Of a stretch of DNA of 64,000 nucleotides, positions 11,700 to 23,400 are shown piece by piece. How positions within the stretch are numbered: position 1 is the stretch's first letter; each line of letters begins with the position of its first letter. Source of the DNA: Nemertoderma westbladi. Lineage: Eukaryota; Xenacoelomorpha; Nemertodermatida; Nemertodermatidae. A model generated the notes under the pieces. That model had not been told where the DNA came from, searched no databases, and saw only the letters and a program-made list of their open reading frames with translations. The position numbers and the translations under genes were made by a program. The stretch lies in NCBI GenBank assembly GCA_032718475.1, contig JAUCBJ010006853.1, positions 21,150 to 85,149 of the forward strand, read 5' to 3'.

Positions 11700-12645
11700 A
11701 TAATCATTGATAAAGTCCCGGACCGAACCCAGGGGGCTGACCGAGACCTGGACTGAACCAAGGGGGCAGAAAGTGTCCCGGACCGTACCCAGGGGGCGGA
11801 CAGAGTCCTGGACCGAACCAGGGTGCGGCCAGAGTCCTGGACCGAACCCAGGGGGTGGACAGAGTCCCGGACCGAACCAAGGCAAGGGGTAGCACAATTA
11901 CCCACAGTTGGCTTATGGGGCAGACAGAGGCCCGAACCAAACCTAGGTGGTGGACAGAGACCCGGACCAAACCAAGGGGGCGGACAGTGTTCCGGACCGT
12001 ACCCAGGGGACGGACAGACTCCTGGACCGAACCAGGGTGCGGACATAGTCCTGAACCGAACCCAGGGGGTGGACAGAGACCCAGACCGAACCAATGGGGC
12101 GGACAGTGTCCCGGACCGTACCCAGGGGGCGGACAGAGACCCAGACCGAACCAATGGGGCGGACAGTGTCCCGGACTGAACCCAGGGAGCGGACAGAGTC
12201 CTGGACCGAACCAGGGTGCGGGCAGAGTCCTCGACCGCACCCAGTGGGTGGACAGAGACCCGGACCGAACCGGACAATTACCCCCAGTTGGCTTATGGGG
12301 CAGACAGAGGCCCGAACCAAACCCAGGTGGTGGACAGAGATCCGGACCGAACCAATGGGGCGGACAGTGTCCCGGACCGTACCCAGGGGGCGGACAGAGA
12401 CCCGGACCGAACCAATGGGGCGGACAGTGTCCCGGACTGAACCCAGGGAGCGGACAGAGTCCTGGACCGAACCAGGGTGCGGACAGAGTCCTGGACCGAA
12501 CCCAGTGGGTGGACAGAGACCCGGACCGAACCGGACAATTACCCCCAGTTGGCTTATGGGGCAGACAGAGGCCCGAACCAAACCCAGGTGGTGGACAGAG
12601 ACCCAGACCGAACCAAGGGGACGGACAGAGACCGACAGATAAAGA
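11700..12645. repeat. 30-bp GC-rich minisatellite with a higher-order unit
   Basis: About 30 copies of a 29-31 bp unit (GGACAGAGACCCGGACCGAA followed by CCCAGGGGGC). Every 250-390 bp a distinct spacer with CCCAGTTGGCTTATGGGGCA recurs (about 11893, 12277, 12533), marking a higher-order repeat. Overlapping open frames of up to 323 codons exist on both strands and are proline/glycine-rich repeat translations with no domain. Confidence 0.92.
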
Positions 12646-12689
12646 CAGACAGAGAGAGTGGAAAACTTGTGCCATTTGTGCGTTTGCTT

Positions 12690-13213
12690 TTGATTCATTA
12701 CTACATTTTATTATAGCATTGCCTTCAGATTGTCTTAATTATTATTTGAAAAAATATTATATTAAACTTTTACAATCTCTTTAGTATAAAATTATTTCAA
12801 TAATTACGAAACAATTGTTGACATCACTTGTGGCAGTTAGCTACGGTTTGAGTTGCTATAGTGCCGGGCCGGATGGAAAAATGAGTCGAGATGGTTGCGT
12901 ACGATGTGTTGTAAGCCTTCAGCAATAAATAAATATTAGACTCTCTGTACAAGTGTAATAGTTTGGAAGGGGACAGACATGATGGATTAGGTTTAATGGG
13001 TCGAACCAATAACTACAACTACTATAGTCGGCCTACAGCATTGAAACTGCTATTTGAGATGCTATGCCGGTTGAACAAAAACATTTTGTCACCAACCACC
13101 ATGTAATTCAGATTTGGCAAACCCAATGCAGCGTACATTAAGAATGTTATCCCGGCTTATCAACAAAGCAACTCCTCAACTAACGATCCACTAACACAAG
13201 TTGACATACATTT
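12690..13213. other. No gene recognised
   Basis: AT-rich sequence; nothing supported beyond short random open frames. Confidence 0.5.
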
Positions 13214-13912
13214 GAGTCATTCCAGCCAAAATCGACAAATGTCGGTGGCACTATCTCTGAGTTTTGGTTCAAAATTATTTTATATGTTGCAAATAATGTT
13301 AATATAAATCGCTGAAAATTTTAGTTGATTTTAATTATTAGATCAGAAGTTATGGCTGGTAAAAGTTGGCAATTCCAGAAATTCAGACAAAATTGAATTC
13401 AAATTATTTATGGTCTACATGCCGGGACATTGCTAAAAACAAGTTTATAGTAAACATGGATAGCATATTATAAATTCAAACCATTGTTTTTATTTTATTT
13501 CGATGTGGGCTGTTTAAATTAAGGTTTTAAATTTGTCTTATTTTGAAATTTTCACTAATTTTTTTACCAAATTCAAAGTGCTTTAAATCTTAGTCTACAA
13601 ATTGGGCAAGTCATAATTCTTTGTATTTAAAGATTCTTTGAATTTTCTATATATTTAAAATGCTATCCATGTTTACTATAAACTTGTTTTCAGCAATGTC
13701 CCGGCATGTAGACCATAAATAATTTGAATTTAATTTGGTCTGAATTTCTGGAATTGCCAACTTTTACCAGCCATAACTTCTGATCTAATAATTAAAATCA
13801 ACTAAAATTTTCAGCGATTTATATTAACATTATTTGCAACATATAAAATAATTTTGAACCAAATCTCAGAGATAGTGCCACCGACATTTGTCGATTTTGG
13901 CTGGAATGACTC
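13214..13912. mobile_element. Fold-back element with arms of about 250 bp
   Basis: The left arm (13214 to about 13467) begins GAGTCATTCCAGCCAAAATC. The right arm (about 13660-13912) is its near-perfect reverse complement and ends GATTTTGGCTGGAATGACTC. A spacer of about 190 bp separates them. There is no coding capacity. The structure fits a MITE or fold-back DNA element of an unidentified superfamily. Confidence 0.88.
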
Positions 13913-14164
13913 CACACTTGAAGACAGCTAGGCCTACTTAGAGAGAAGTGCCGCTACCACTAACTACTGGAGCTGGGGGAAGATCTTCTCTGTGCTGGGG
14001 GAAGAGCGCGTAAGAAAGGGGGGAAGAGGGGGGAAGAAAATGGGTATGGATCTATAAATAGCATCCAATGGGACGCCTCTATTTTACGACCGTTCTATAC
14101 TGTAAACATACAGCTGTCTACCTTATTGAGAAGTGGTAATACTACTTAATAGTTGCTAAACTTA

Positions 14165-14520
14165 CCCCCCCCCCCCCCCCCACCACCCACCTATCATTAC
14201 ACACCTACTGTACTTAACCATACATACCCATTCCTACATACCTACTTACACGTACCCTCCCACCCACCTAAGCACGTCGACTTAACTGCAAAGCACACCT
14301 AGTTAACCGCACCCACCTACCCACCTAAGCACGTATACTTACCCACACCCACCCACATACCTAAGCACAACTACTTAACTGCACCCACCCACCCTCCTAA
14401 GCACGTCTACTTAACCGCACCCACCCACCAACCTAAGCACGTCTAGTTAACCACACCCACCCACCCACCCACCTAAGCACATCGACTTAACCGCACCCCC
14501 CCCCCCCCCCCACCCACCAA
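14165..14520. repeat. Poly-C runs and CACCCACC-rich minisatellite
   Basis: Two C runs (about 14166-14181 and 14498-14511) bracket roughly eight degenerate copies of a unit of about 37 bp with CACCCACCTAAGCACGTC and ACTTAACCGCAC. Pure simple repeat. Confidence 0.85.
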
Positions 14521-14639
14521 GCACACCTCACTTCGAGATTAGATTATATTCGCTAGATTACATGCTATATCACACGATAAATACTGCCAGTACATATCGC
14601 AGCCTTGAAAGTCTTTTGGACAAAATTCCCATAAGCACT

Positions 14640-14830
14640 GCGTCATCCCATGACTTTCTTAAGACACATCTTAAAGGACACTGGCCCTAAAGATGCGGAT
14701 GATCTAGCAAATATCTTGGGTGATAGGGAGTTTTGGGGGAGGAATTTTGTCGACAAGCCGGCATATCATTCTTAATATGTAACGTAATATATATAATGCA
14801 GCTGCAATGCAGCATGCCGATCGTAGAAGT
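14640..14830 (+). mobile_element. LINE-1 3'-end fragment
   Basis: Matches the last 190 bp of the LINE-1 family in plus orientation: the C-terminal coding tail (GACTTTCTTAAGACACATCT, GACAAGCCGGCATAT) followed by the 3' terminus GCAGCATGCCGATC and a worn TAG-triplet tail. Heavily 5'-truncated. Confidence 0.85.
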
Positions 14831-14832
14831 AG

Positions 14833-14945
14833 GGGTCCATGGTTCCAATGTTGGAGGCTTTCAGAGAAGTTAGTCCATGGATACGATGTTGGATGCTTTC
14901 AGACAAGGTGGGGTCCATGGTTCCGGGGATGGAGGTTTCCATACA
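14833..14945. repeat. About 50-bp direct repeat, 2-3 copies
   Basis: GGTCCATGGTTCC...GTTGGAGGCTTTCAGA is repeated with changes at about 14833, 14870 and 14912, directly after the LINE-1 tail. Confidence 0.6.
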
Positions 14946-17105
14946 AATTTCGCCCTTTATTGGGTTAGCCTGTGTAAAGTAAATACAACTACATTATTAT
15001 ATCTTCTTAACAAACAATAATAAAAATTCATTGTATTGTTAAATTATTGTTACTTTTTATATACTTTTTATACTTTTTATACTATACCCCAAAATCGGGA
15101 AAAAATTAAATTTTAGTACATATTGACAGAGCATTGACGTAGAAAAGGTTTGCAAGTAATTTGAGCAAAATCCATTCAAAAACTCAAAAAGTTTTTGCAA
15201 CTTTAGTGTCTGTGTGTTGTACTCCATATCGGAACTCAATATCCATTATTGGTTTATTCAGTTAAGTGGCTCTCTAGTTACGTAATAAATATTCGAGGAC
15301 ACTAAACTATTTTAACATTGAGTAAGGCAACATCGAGAGTTGAATAGTACAATAATTTTAATCGCAGTAACTATGGAAGCAATATAGAAAAATACTCCAG
15401 TTAACAGTTCAATGTATTTTGTAACACTATATCGCTCTATGTTTTATAAAGAATTGAGCAACAAACAAATACCCATTTAAGATTAAAAGTACGTATTACA
15501 TGGGAAAAAAACGTAGGACATTTCCTTTTCAATATTCTCTCGGCCCTTTATTAACTTCGTTTACGCATGGTTAAGTAAAATGCAAAATAATGCAATTAAA
15601 ATAATGAAAAAAAGTTTTAGTTTTTTTATCATGTTATAAATAATTATTATTGTTAAAAATTCAAAAAACTTTTTCACTGAAATCTGTTCCTTTATATGAC
15701 AATAAATAAAAAATGCCTTACTGTTATCTATCGCTCATCCAAAATCACTTTATTTAACAGGCGAACGCTACGATAAACTATATCTAAAGATGGGAAGGAT
15801 AATAAAGTATATTTTTTAATGTACATTTATAATTTGAATTGTTATAATTACCGAAATATAGTTTATATATATATATATATATCTATGTTTAATATATTAA
15901 TGTCAAATTTAAATTGGTGTTAATTAACACCAAACATATAAGGTCTGCTAAACGTAATTTAAATTAAATTGATTTGTCTCAAGCTGAGCAAAAGGTGGTG
16001 GACCTTTTTTGCAGTTCATGGTATGTTATGTTATCTTTAATTCAGGCCAAGGCCCATATACAATATTATAGTGACGCATAGATAAATAGCACAATATAGT
16101 GTAAGTATGTGGGGCGAGCCACGAAGTGAGTGAGCCTTAGCGTAGTGGTACCATTAATCAACCTGTCGTTCTGTCGTGTTCAATTTTAAACGTTAATAAC
16201 TCGGCAAATCTTTGATGAAATCTATCCAAACTTGGTACACATGTTGTTTGGCAAAAGTTTAGAAATTTTCCAAGTAGAATTTCCGTGTGGCCTTCGAGAA
16301 GCTAAGATAATAGCAGTTAATTAGTTAATTAAGTTGATTACGGTAAAAACACATTATACATTATACTTAAAAATTATACAGATGTAATCCACATACGCCA
16401 TTCTATTATAGTTTTTAATTAGTTCAAGTGATTTGCTTTAATAATTGTGCCTTTAATTGATCTAAAGTAATTAAAACGTCATAAAAAATTGATTCTCATT
16501 AAATACTGCTCATTTATTGGCTAACATGCTGGTACGATGGAAGGATGTGTGTGTAAGGCAGCTAGTTGCTGGGAATGATTATTGGTCAAGTCTCTGCTGG
16601 TGTGGAGCTGGCTGGCTTGGAGTTGTGGCTGTAGACTAACCAGAGAGGAATTGTAATAAGCAACCAGTATTGATATTCCAGCCCAGACAGCATTCTTTAA
16701 ATCCAACATCCCAACATCCTTCCTGTATTGACTCTACTATAAGTGTTGTATTGCTATCTCAGGTAAATGACAGATATAATAACATAAATACCATCCATAG
16801 CATGGGTGTTGTAGGCTTCTGAAATAGTTTATTCCACAATGTATATGTCTGGTTATTTTTTAATTGAATTTTTGCAAAGTAGTAAAATTAATGTTCTTAA
16901 AAATAATATTATTATTTTATATGTAACCTAGGAAATTAGCTACATTTTTTCGCTGCAGCTTTAAGAGTGTACATTGATTTAATATTATTTCAATACCCAT
17001 ATTACTACATCGGCATAAGATGCGTTGGCGTTGTATCACACATCTCCACATATCACACATCTCCACATAGATGTATCAACAGTTACTCGCACAGTTTCGA
17101 AACTT
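14946..17105. other. AT-rich non-coding stretch
   Basis: About 2.1 kb with an AT microsatellite at 15867-15882. No gene family is recognised. 16085-16330 has a GGGCGAGCCACGAAGTGAGT / AACTCGGCAAATC character suggestive of a dispersed repeat, but no second copy is in the window. A speculative terminal exon is listed separately. Confidence 0.5.
16521..16635 (-). other. Speculative terminal coding exon
   Basis: On the minus strand a pyrimidine-rich tract ending in GGTTAG is followed by 115 bp, open in one frame, encoding a glutamine/histidine-rich peptide (starts LQPQLQASQLHTS) that ends at TAG. An AATAAA polyadenylation-type hexamer lies within a few bases of the stop. It could be a last exon of a minus-strand gene such as the GLIS-like gene, but nothing in the peptide is diagnostic, and chance is a real alternative. 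Confidence 0.15.
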
Positions 17106-17109
17106 CGCA

Positions 17110-17217
17110 TAGTTATAACTGTATAAATTTTGTTTTAATGTTTTAATTTGTATCTCATAACTGGGCCTCGTGCTGCGCGAAGGCCCCACGAACGTGTATA
17201 ATATGTACTGTAGATAT
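17110..17217 (-). mobile_element. 3' end of LINE-3, separated from its body by element A
   Basis: This flank, read on the minus strand, has GGGGCCTTCGCGCAGCACGA and then an A-rich run (AAATTAAAACATTAAAAC), the layout of a LINE 3' UTR and tail. It would join the LINE-3 body at 28618 once element A and one GATAT copy are removed. This is an inference from orientation and position. Confidence 0.45.
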
Positions 17218-17790
17218 TGTGAGCGTATTCAATTCCGCCTCACTAACCCCATAAAGTGGGCGTTAAGCAATATTGGGAACACGAGGTTGATTACCAATAT
17301 CAACCTCGTGTCACCCCAACAAAGTGCGAAGGATAAACCCCAAAGAACATACGCACATTAGGGGTCAGGGGTTACACCCCTGAGAGAGAGAGAGAATAGC
17401 AAGGGCGAAGGGAAGCACTTCAGGGGAAGTAAAAGGGCGACAACAGGGTTATTAGCCAATGGGGGGAAGGCACCGGCTGAGTAATGTAACTCAGCCAACC
17501 GTGCAATATATATTATCAGTTCAGTAATCATTTCATTCACTTAGTAAGTCAGTTAGTTAGGGTAGTAATGGAACTCCAATCATGTCTCCATCTACTGCTA
17601 TACAATATATCATTTACCGGTACATTAAACACCATTTACTTCAACCATGCTGTAACCTATCATTGATTATACCCTTATGTCTATATGCATCGATCAACCA
17701 ACAATCAAACTCTTTTTACATTACGCATGGCGGGGACTGTAGATTAGAAACCAACCGGATAAATCGGGATCCTTGGTGGATCCCGTCACA
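17218..17790 (+). repeat. Element A 5' LTR
   Basis: 573 bp, starting TGTGAGCGTATTC and ending GGATCCCGTCACA (TG...CA ends). It contains a perfect 13-bp stem with a 7-nt loop at 17279-17311 (ACACGAGGTTGAT and its complement). Near the 3' edge is a 7-bp stem GGGATCC/GGATCCC with a 5-nt loop. It matches the 3' LTR at 28042-28612 at about 96 percent by eye. I could not identify a primer-binding site starting TGG directly after it. Confidence 0.92.
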
Positions 17791-17861
17791 GTGATTAGAT
17801 CCACAGCTACCCTAAAAGTAAAGGAAGAAACTGACTGTCAGCCACCGACCAAAGACCATAG

Positions 17862-18395
17862 ATGAGTCGAACAGGAGAGACGACACCGCCGCGGACCCCG
17901 GACGGCCATCTAACGATCCGCGAGGCCGCGACGCGACGGTATGGACCCACGACGCCAGACCCATCGGTAACGGGCGATCCAGCGATCCAAGATGAGGGGG
18001 GCCGTCTACAACCGGAGAGCGAGTCGAGAGAAGGAGGAGACGAGACGGGAGAGGAGAAAGACGAGTCGACACGGAGCAAGGGTCGACGTACAGATGTCGC
18101 CGGCCAGCCACAGGCTGAGGGCGACAGACTGCCCACCGGAACGGCGACGGTGGGGCCGACGGTACGACGCCAGACCCGGAGAGATAGAGGAGACGTTGGG
18201 GTCAGCGATTGACTTCGACGGGCCTACAACGCGACCCGGAAACTACTTAAGGAGGCCAAAGAGGGGGCCCAGATAAACAAGGTAAAGTTGAAGGAAAGAC
18301 TAGGTGAGTCGAACGAACACTTTAACTACCTAATGCGTTTTAAGGCAGGAAGAACTAGCCAGCGAGAGAGCGAGAGGGGTGGCCAGCAAACTGCT
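17862..18395 (+). pseudogene. Element A gag N-terminal remnant
   Basis: A 116-codon frame (MSRTGETTPPRTPDG...) of charged, low-complexity sequence ends at 18212. A different frame then gives a helical, lysine/arginine-rich stretch (LRRAYNATRKLLKEAKEGAQ) of the kind found in Gag N-termini. At least one frameshift lies near 18200. It sits 72 bp after the LTR, where gag should begin. There is no motif strong enough for a family call beyond position. Confidence 0.5.
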
Positions 18396-18699
18396 TGAAC
18401 TATGGGAATGTAGGGGTATGGTGCATAGTGTAGTGTACATAGGGCCATACTCAGTCGATGCCCAGGGAGTAAAATTAGTGGGTTGGAGGAGACCGCAGGA
18501 GGGCGAATCCGAGGTTAGCCCCGAGGATTCGGTCTCGTCGGTTGGAGGAAGTTCCGGGAGGCGGAGGAAAGTTGGTAGGACAGAGGGGCGGCGGGAGTCC
18601 GTCGCAAACGATAAGTCTGCTACATCCTCCGCAAAAGAAAGACGGATGCGGAAGATAAATCTGGCGCATAAATTAAGAGTGAAAGAATTATAGTGGATA

Positions 18700-19299
18700 A
18701 TGAGGGGAGGGAAGGAGCAAGAGAGTGAACGCAAAGAGCGTGAGGCAAGAGAACAGAGCGTGCGGTACACGTACAGTACGTACAGTAGCCGTACGGGCCG
18801 GGGGGGTAATAGTAGTAGTACGTTAGGAAATGTTGGTATTAATAGTACCGTAGTAAATAACCCTAGTCCCTTTATTACAGGAAATGTTTTACCCAGTAAT
18901 TTAAATTTAAATTCAAATAATAATATTAATTCAAATATTCAGAATAATTCAAATAATTCGAATAATAATTTAAATCTTGAAAATAATAATAATTTAAATA
19001 ATTTAAATAATAATCCCGTATCAAATTCTAATAATTTAATTCATTTAACAAATAATATTGGGAATGGTGCTATTAATGTGAACGTGTCAGACGTGCATAA
19101 CCCCAACGGGGGCCTGGCAGGCCACGCAGTTAGTGCGCAGAGAGTGGCGGGGGCGAGAAACCCCGATGGGGGCCTGGTAGGCCACGTAGTTAGTAGGCAG
19201 GAAGTGGCGGGGTTGAGCCAACCCGACGGCGGCCTGGTAGGTCACGTAGTTGGTAGGCAGGAGGTGGCGGGGTTGAGCGACCCGAGGTGGGCCTGGTAG
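18700..19299 (+). CDS. Asparagine-rich Gag-region open frame (element A)
   Basis: A 199-codon frame. Residues about 55-125 are almost only Asn, Leu, Ser and Ile (for example NNLNLENNNNLNNLNN), encoded by an AT-rich island within GC-rich flanks. Residues about 130-199 are three near repeats of a 22-residue unit (GGLAGHAVSAQRVAG-like). It continues at the DNA level as further repeats. It is probably a fast-evolving part of gag in element A and not an independent protein; no family is recognised. Confidence 0.4.
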   Translation: MRGGKEQESERKEREAREQSVRYTYSTYSSRTGRGGNSSSTLGNVGINSTVVNNPSPFITGNVLPSNLNLNSNNNINSNIQNNSNNSNNNLNLENNNNLNNLNNNPVSNSNNLIHLTNNIGNGAINVNVSDVHNPNGGLAGHAVSAQRVAGARNPDGGLVGHVVSRQEVAGLSQPDGGLVGHVVGRQEVAGLSDPRWAW

Positions 19300-19690
19300 G
19301 CCACGCAGTAGTAGAGAGAGAGGCGGGGGTGAATAGACCCAGCCGTAGTAAAGACAGTGCGTCGACTAGAGAGGGGTGTAGAGACGAAGTAAGAGGTAGT
19401 GGCGTGATATGTGGCGAGTGGGGGGGGGGGGGGGGGGCTACAGGAGCCCCACCACGAAAGATTAGTGGCGAGAGAAGGGGGGTAGAGAGTGTCCGACAAG
19501 AGGAACGCAAAAGTGTAGTAAGAGATAGTGAAGTTAGAAGTGGCGGGTGGGGGGGGGGGGGGGCTACGGGCGCCCCACCACGACAGATTAGTAGCGAGAG
19601 GGGGGGGGGGTGGTGGGGGCTACGGGCGCCCCACCACGAGAGATTAGTAGCGAGAGGGGGGGGGGGGGGGGGCAGAGAGTGTCCCACAGG
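19080..19690. repeat. Tandem repeats with poly-G tracts in element A
   Basis: 19080-19310 holds four 66-bp units with GGGGGCCTGGTAGGCCACG. 19390-19680 holds about four units of roughly 60-100 bp with GGGCGCCCCACCACGA followed by poly-G runs of 10-15. The G runs vary in length and break every frame. Confidence 0.8.
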
Positions 19691-20462
19691 CGTCGGCGGA
19701 TAATGCGCGGGCCGAGCTAGGTAAACTGCAACACCCGGCGATGGAGAGTAATAGGGGGATTGCGAATATCCCCAGCGGCATGCGATCGAGCAGAGAGAGG
19801 CAGGTTGACTTCGCGAGTGGGCGGACGAAGCGTTGAGCCCGATCAGAAGAGGAAAGAAGAACAGTGGAGTTTAACTGGGAGGTCGACGAGAGATCTCACG
19901 AGCGGGAATACTGCACTGATAAGAGAAGAAGAGAAGATAGTAGAAGAAGTGTCGCCACGAACGATAGGAGTGCGAGGATGGATAGCGGACCGTCGATAGT
20001 AGAGATGGAGTTAGGGAGTCAGTGGGGTCGAACTTCGGGAGATTGCCGTCACCCCGGAGAAACGCACCGCACGCCAAGAGAGGGGTACAGGACGTACCGA
20101 TACAAAGTCGAGAACAGGAGAGGGGATCGAAGCGAAGATTCCCGACGGGATATAGCTGCCGATCGAGAGTGCGGTAGTCGCAGGGAGATTCGAGATTCAA
20201 GAAGAATTAACTTTGATTCGGAAGGGCACATGCAGACTGCAGGACATACTGTAGGCCTTACTGCACATACCATTATAGGCCATGCTGGGAGAGATAGAGT
20301 AGGCAATAGGGTAGCGCGAATGACGGAATTAAACCCGGAAGCCGCGGAGTACATACCGGTAGGTAGGCTGGAAGTGGGTAGGCCTATATCGGTACAGCAG
20401 CATGACTATAATATACAGGGACATAACATATATCCAGGGGAGGGGAGAGTTATTGGAGATAG

Positions 20463-23400
20463 ATGTATGGGCCCCAATATATTAACATCAACCCCAGTAC
20501 CAAACATACCGGTGGGGTGGGACAGGGTGACATTCCCCCATCACAATATCAACAATATACCCCAATAGGAGCGAGAACATCGAACCCCTTGGACGAGAAC
20601 AGATCGTGCGACACGGAAATATGGAAGGGGCCGTTACCCCCAATGATATATCCGACGCAACAAGCCAAGTCAACAGATAGGACGAACGGAGCGCACCCAA
20701 CAGGAGAAACTACACAACATCCATCAAACCCATTAGAAGCGCAAGCGATGGGAATGGCTACATTAATCGATGCGTTAAAAACTAGGATCGAGTTACCACC
20801 CGTGGAACCGTTTAAATTCGATGGGAGTAGGCCGGAAGAATACCTACAGTTTTGGCGCATGTATAGTAATGAAATACTAACAAAGAACTTGACGCAGGCG
20901 GAGTGCCTAAAATATCTGCAAGTATATACAGGAGGCCCAGCATACGACATCGTGAGGCAATACCAGGGCATCGAGGGCGGCTTCACAACAGCATGGCGGG
21001 CGCTAGATAGGGAATACGGACACCCGGCCAAGATCATCCAGCAAACCCTGAGAGGCATAACATCGGATGGCCTACAGGATAATCCCATTAGCATAAGGAC
21101 CTTTGCGAACAAGGTCGAGAAGGCGTTAATCGTGTTAAAGACGCTAGACGCACTGTTCGCGCTTTTAGACTTTTAGCAGTTTAACTCGCCAATTTTAGGT
21201 GTCTTCTAATTTATAAATCGACTTTAGCCTACGACAATTAATTATTATACTGAAATAACATTAGCCGAAGCCAGTCTATGCGCGACCATTCACCCACTGT
21301 TAAGGGAGACTGGATTCGGATGCTTTGACTTATTATTGCGTTGTAGACCTACTGTATTATTCGATTGATCGTTACTATATAATCTCTGACAATATATTCA
21401 CTTTCGGGGAAATATTAACAGTTCCTTTAGGACGTGGTGCTTTAAGTATAAAACAGAGTTATGACTTATACTAATCACAACTAGATGTCTATTGATTTAC
21501 ATAAAAGGCGCATTCTTTAGGAGATGCTTTATTACCAGTCACATCACCGCACACAACTTCACACTGCTTCACACTGATCTGCCACAGTTACTGAATTTGA
21601 TCATATATAAGGAAGATAGCAACTGACACCTGTAGGGATTATGAAATAGCATTTAATTCACACAAAACCCACTATAATGTAAGTCGCAATTGCTACCGGT
21701 AACCTGTCCTCTAACCTTCAGTAATCAAGAAGATTGGGGTTTTTTGGGTTCTTTATCGGTATTCTTCAAATACAACAATATATCCATCAACAGATATAAC
21801 CATTAATAACAGACAGTAAAATAATGCAGTATGTAGTAAGATGATAAGTTGCGTTGATATGTAGTCAGTCAGTTGGTTTGTTGGTTTGTTTGGTAATAGT
21901 TTATGTTTCGATAATCAAAGGCATCTAATGTTCTGGCCAAAGTCTGAAACTTCTACAGAAGTACAGAAGAATCCTAAGCCGGTGTTCTGGCTTAGAAAAG
22001 ATAAACACAACTACTACTGACATACACAGACTTGCTCGGTTTACATAACTCTTTTCCAAGAAAAATGAAAATCGCTCTGATTGGCTGAGCCGAACAAAGA
22101 ACCCAGAGAACAAGGGAAAGTTCCACGTCAGCAAATCAGCTGGTAGATGTCGTCATCTTTAGAGTATTTAAGCGCATTGCGGAGAAAATTGCTTGTTATG
22201 TCCGCTAAAGCACACATGCAGACATAGCGGGTAAAAATGGCTTTTTATGTCCGCTAAAACACCTACACGGAATATTGCGGAGAAAAATGGCTTGCTATAT
22301 CCGCAAAAGCTTTTACACGCACCATACGAACTGAACGCGTCTAACAACATCACCACGATAGCGCAGGCACTGCCGATCTGGTTACAAAGGAAGTGGAGAA
22401 AAATTGCTTTCTCCATACGGGAAAAGAAGGGTGCGGAACCGGGCCTAGAAGAGATGTCGAGCTTCCTCAACTACGAAGCCGAATTAATAACAATTCCAGT
22501 CTATAGCGAGGATAGTTTGGGGAAGGCGCCAAAGATCGAATACAACAGACCTAAACCCGAACATAATCCGACAGACCCATTCTCGGGAGTGGGACAGTCA
22601 CTACCACATGCAGCCACACAGGGGACTGTTAGTCCACAGTTAGCTGTTAGTAGGGCCACACCGTGGCAGGGACAGAAAGAAAATAACACCACAAATAAAC
22701 ACAATCCCAATATACCCAGTAGGCCGAGTACAGACAACCAAAACACTAAATCGGTACATATAAACCTACGCGCGATATGTGAAGGACTATACAGGGAACG
22801 CTATAATCCAGGATTCGAATGTCAATTACATCGGGACGGAACACATAAGACCATGAGTTGTAAGCACTGGCAAGCTTTGCCCAAACAAGATCGTGTAGCC
22901 TACACAGACGCAAACGGACTATGTCATCAATGTGTGGTAGAAGGACACAGATCCGGAGAGTGTAGAGAAACAGCAGCAAGAGAGGAGGAAACTGGAGGCC
23001 AAGCAACAGCTACAAGCACGACAGAAGAGGAGAAGAAGAGAAAAGTACTACTCAGGGTAGTACCAGTGAAGATATCAGGAAAGGGCGGTCGATCAGTAAC
23101 GACATTAATGCTGGTCGACAGCGGAGCAGCCTTCACGCTGGTGGGTGGAGAACTGGGTGGCCGAAGAGATAGGGCTAAAGACGAGGCCGAATAGAATGGC
23201 GGTAACTACCGTCTCAAGTAAGGATGAGGTACTGGAGACGAGGACGGGGCGGTGCAGGATAGCAGCGATTGCACCAGGATGCGACTATGGGGCGACGATC
23301 GACCACATCCACGTCATAGAATCGATAAACATCAACGCCAGGCAACCAACCAACATTGAGGTCGAGCAGTATAGATTCCTGGACGGTATCGATTTCTCAA

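Noticed and set aside
11704-12784. Proline/glycine-rich proteins of about 320 residues in the 12 kb minisatellite
   Set aside because: Several mutually incompatible frames are open on both strands because the unit is a multiple of three; no coding signal.
17791-17815. Primer-binding site of element A
   Set aside because: The sequence after the LTR (GTGATTAGATCCACAGC) does not begin with TGG and matches no tRNA end that I can recognise.
19190-19687. Proline-rich minus-strand frames opposite the element A gag
   Set aside because: Antisense readings of the poly-G and GGCGCC repeats.
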